A DNA stretch of 7,126 nt from Candidatus Omnitrophota bacterium (lineage in GTDB: Bacteria; Omnitrophota; Gorgyraeia; Tantalellales; Tantalellaceae). Every line of letters starts with the position of its first letter. Position 1 is the stretch's first letter. The position numbers and the translations under genes were made by a program. The DNA is taken from NCBI GenBank assembly GCA_030631915.1, contig DAOVKF010000080.1, positions 1-7,126 of the forward strand. Direction: 5' to 3'. A model generated the notes under the pieces. The model was not told the origin of the DNA. It was given only the letters and a program-made list of their open reading frames with translations, and did no database searches. Of this stretch, positions 6,784-7,126 are shown piece after piece.

Positions 6784-7126
6784 ATGAACACGGAAAGAAC
6801 AAAGAACAAGGGGTTTGCCATGATGGTCATGGCAGTAATGGTTGTCCTGATACTGGCATGGGTGGTGATCATAGCGCCAGTCCCAGAGGCGCATGCCGAC
6901 TGCTGGTGCACGCGGCAGATGACGGATAATACGGCTTCTGACTCCTACCCGTCTCTTTATAACGGCGGGATAGCTTGGCAGGGCGTCGATGGTAGTGATT
7001 TTGATATCTATTACTGGGACGGGGCCACAACCACGCAGATAACGCATAATACGGCTACTGATCAGTGCCCGTCACTATATAACGGCGAGATAGCCTGGTA
7101 TGGCGACGCGGATGGAGATAATGAGA
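6784..7126 (+). CDS. Secreted beta-propeller repeat protein (3'-partial)
   Basis: The frame starts at ATG 6784 behind a strong ribosome site and stays open to the right edge, giving the first 114 residues. The N terminus is a classic signal peptide: basic K7/K9, a hydrophobic core (about 11-31), and a likely cleavage site A36-H-A38 before D39. The mature part opens with DCWC (39-42), then 40-residue repeats starting at Q45 and Q85. Each runs Q-[MI]-T, N-T-A, a PSLYNG segment, then IAW and an Asp/Gly-rich turn; the first ends with a YYWDG segment. Such repeats are typical of TolB/WD40-like beta-propellers that pack blades into a disc and usually bind proteins or glycans outside the cytoplasm. 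More blades are expected beyond the edge. The acidic turn D108-A-D-G-D112-N-E resembles a calcium-binding loop, which is inference. The KGFAMMVMAV start also recalls a prepilin-type leader, but the AHA site fits signal peptidase I better. Confidence 0.85.
   Translation, partial: MNTERTKNKGFAMMVMAVMVVLILAWVVIIAPVPEAHADCWCTRQMTDNTASDSYPSLYNGGIAWQGVDGSDFDIYYWDGATTTQITHNTATDQCPSLYNGEIAWYGDADGDNE
6916..7126 (+). repeat. Tandem 120-bp coding repeats (propeller blades)
   Basis: Unit 1 spans 6916-7035 and unit 2 begins at 7036 and is cut by the window edge. Both open with CAGAT and share segments such as AATACGGCT and TATAACGGCG. Over the first 21 codons 15 residues are identical, while several codons differ at third positions. 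This suggests duplication of a blade followed by some divergence under selection to keep the protein sequence. Confidence 0.85.

Noticed and set aside
6721..7047. A minus-strand frame of 108 codons opposite the beta-propeller gene.
   Set aside because: It is the complement of the signal-peptide and repeat coding sequence, which has a strong ribosome site and a protein-level repeat on the + strand.

Overview
This 7.1-kb window has three protein genes, all on the + strand, and no RNA genes, CRISPR or recognisable transposase. It reads as genomic DNA from a poorly characterised, probably didermic bacterium. My best guess is an Omnitrophota (Candidatus Omnitrophica)-like lineage. That rests on style rather than a marker gene: very long multidomain proteins of unfamiliar architecture, an exported protein beginning with a signal peptide and an Ala-Pro-containing segment, and C-terminal Rossmann-like modules that look shared between neighbouring proteins. 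I could not test this by search, so treat the taxonomy as low to moderate confidence.

Left part (1-4677): one reading frame of at least 1555 codons, open at the left edge. In order it holds a helical N-terminal region, a divergent protein-kinase-like region, a linker, a GT-B glycosyltransferase region of the GT9/heptosyltransferase type, and a C-terminal alpha/beta module. The pairing of kinase-like and GT9-like domains in one polypeptide is the most unusual thing in the window.

Middle part (4678-6582): a 123-bp gap holds a near-consensus vegetative promoter (TTGACT, 17 bp, TATAAT). It is followed by a 593-codon gene encoding an N-terminal signal peptide or anchor, a GNAT acetyltransferase-like domain with a long insertion, and a C-terminal alpha/beta module resembling that of the upstream protein. 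The promoter indicates a transcription unit separate from the left gene.

Right part (6583-7126): a 201-bp intergenic region carries a 69-bp imperfect inverted repeat with perfect 8-bp ends. A possible promoter and a weak central hairpin lie within it. A strong ribosome binding site then precedes a third gene, cut by the right edge, which encodes a secreted protein built from 40-residue beta-propeller-type repeats.

How the genes work together is not clear. The second and third proteins have export signals, and the first may have one beyond the left edge, which would suggest a cell-envelope role. The GT9-like domain fits glycan transfer, but no substrate can be deduced.
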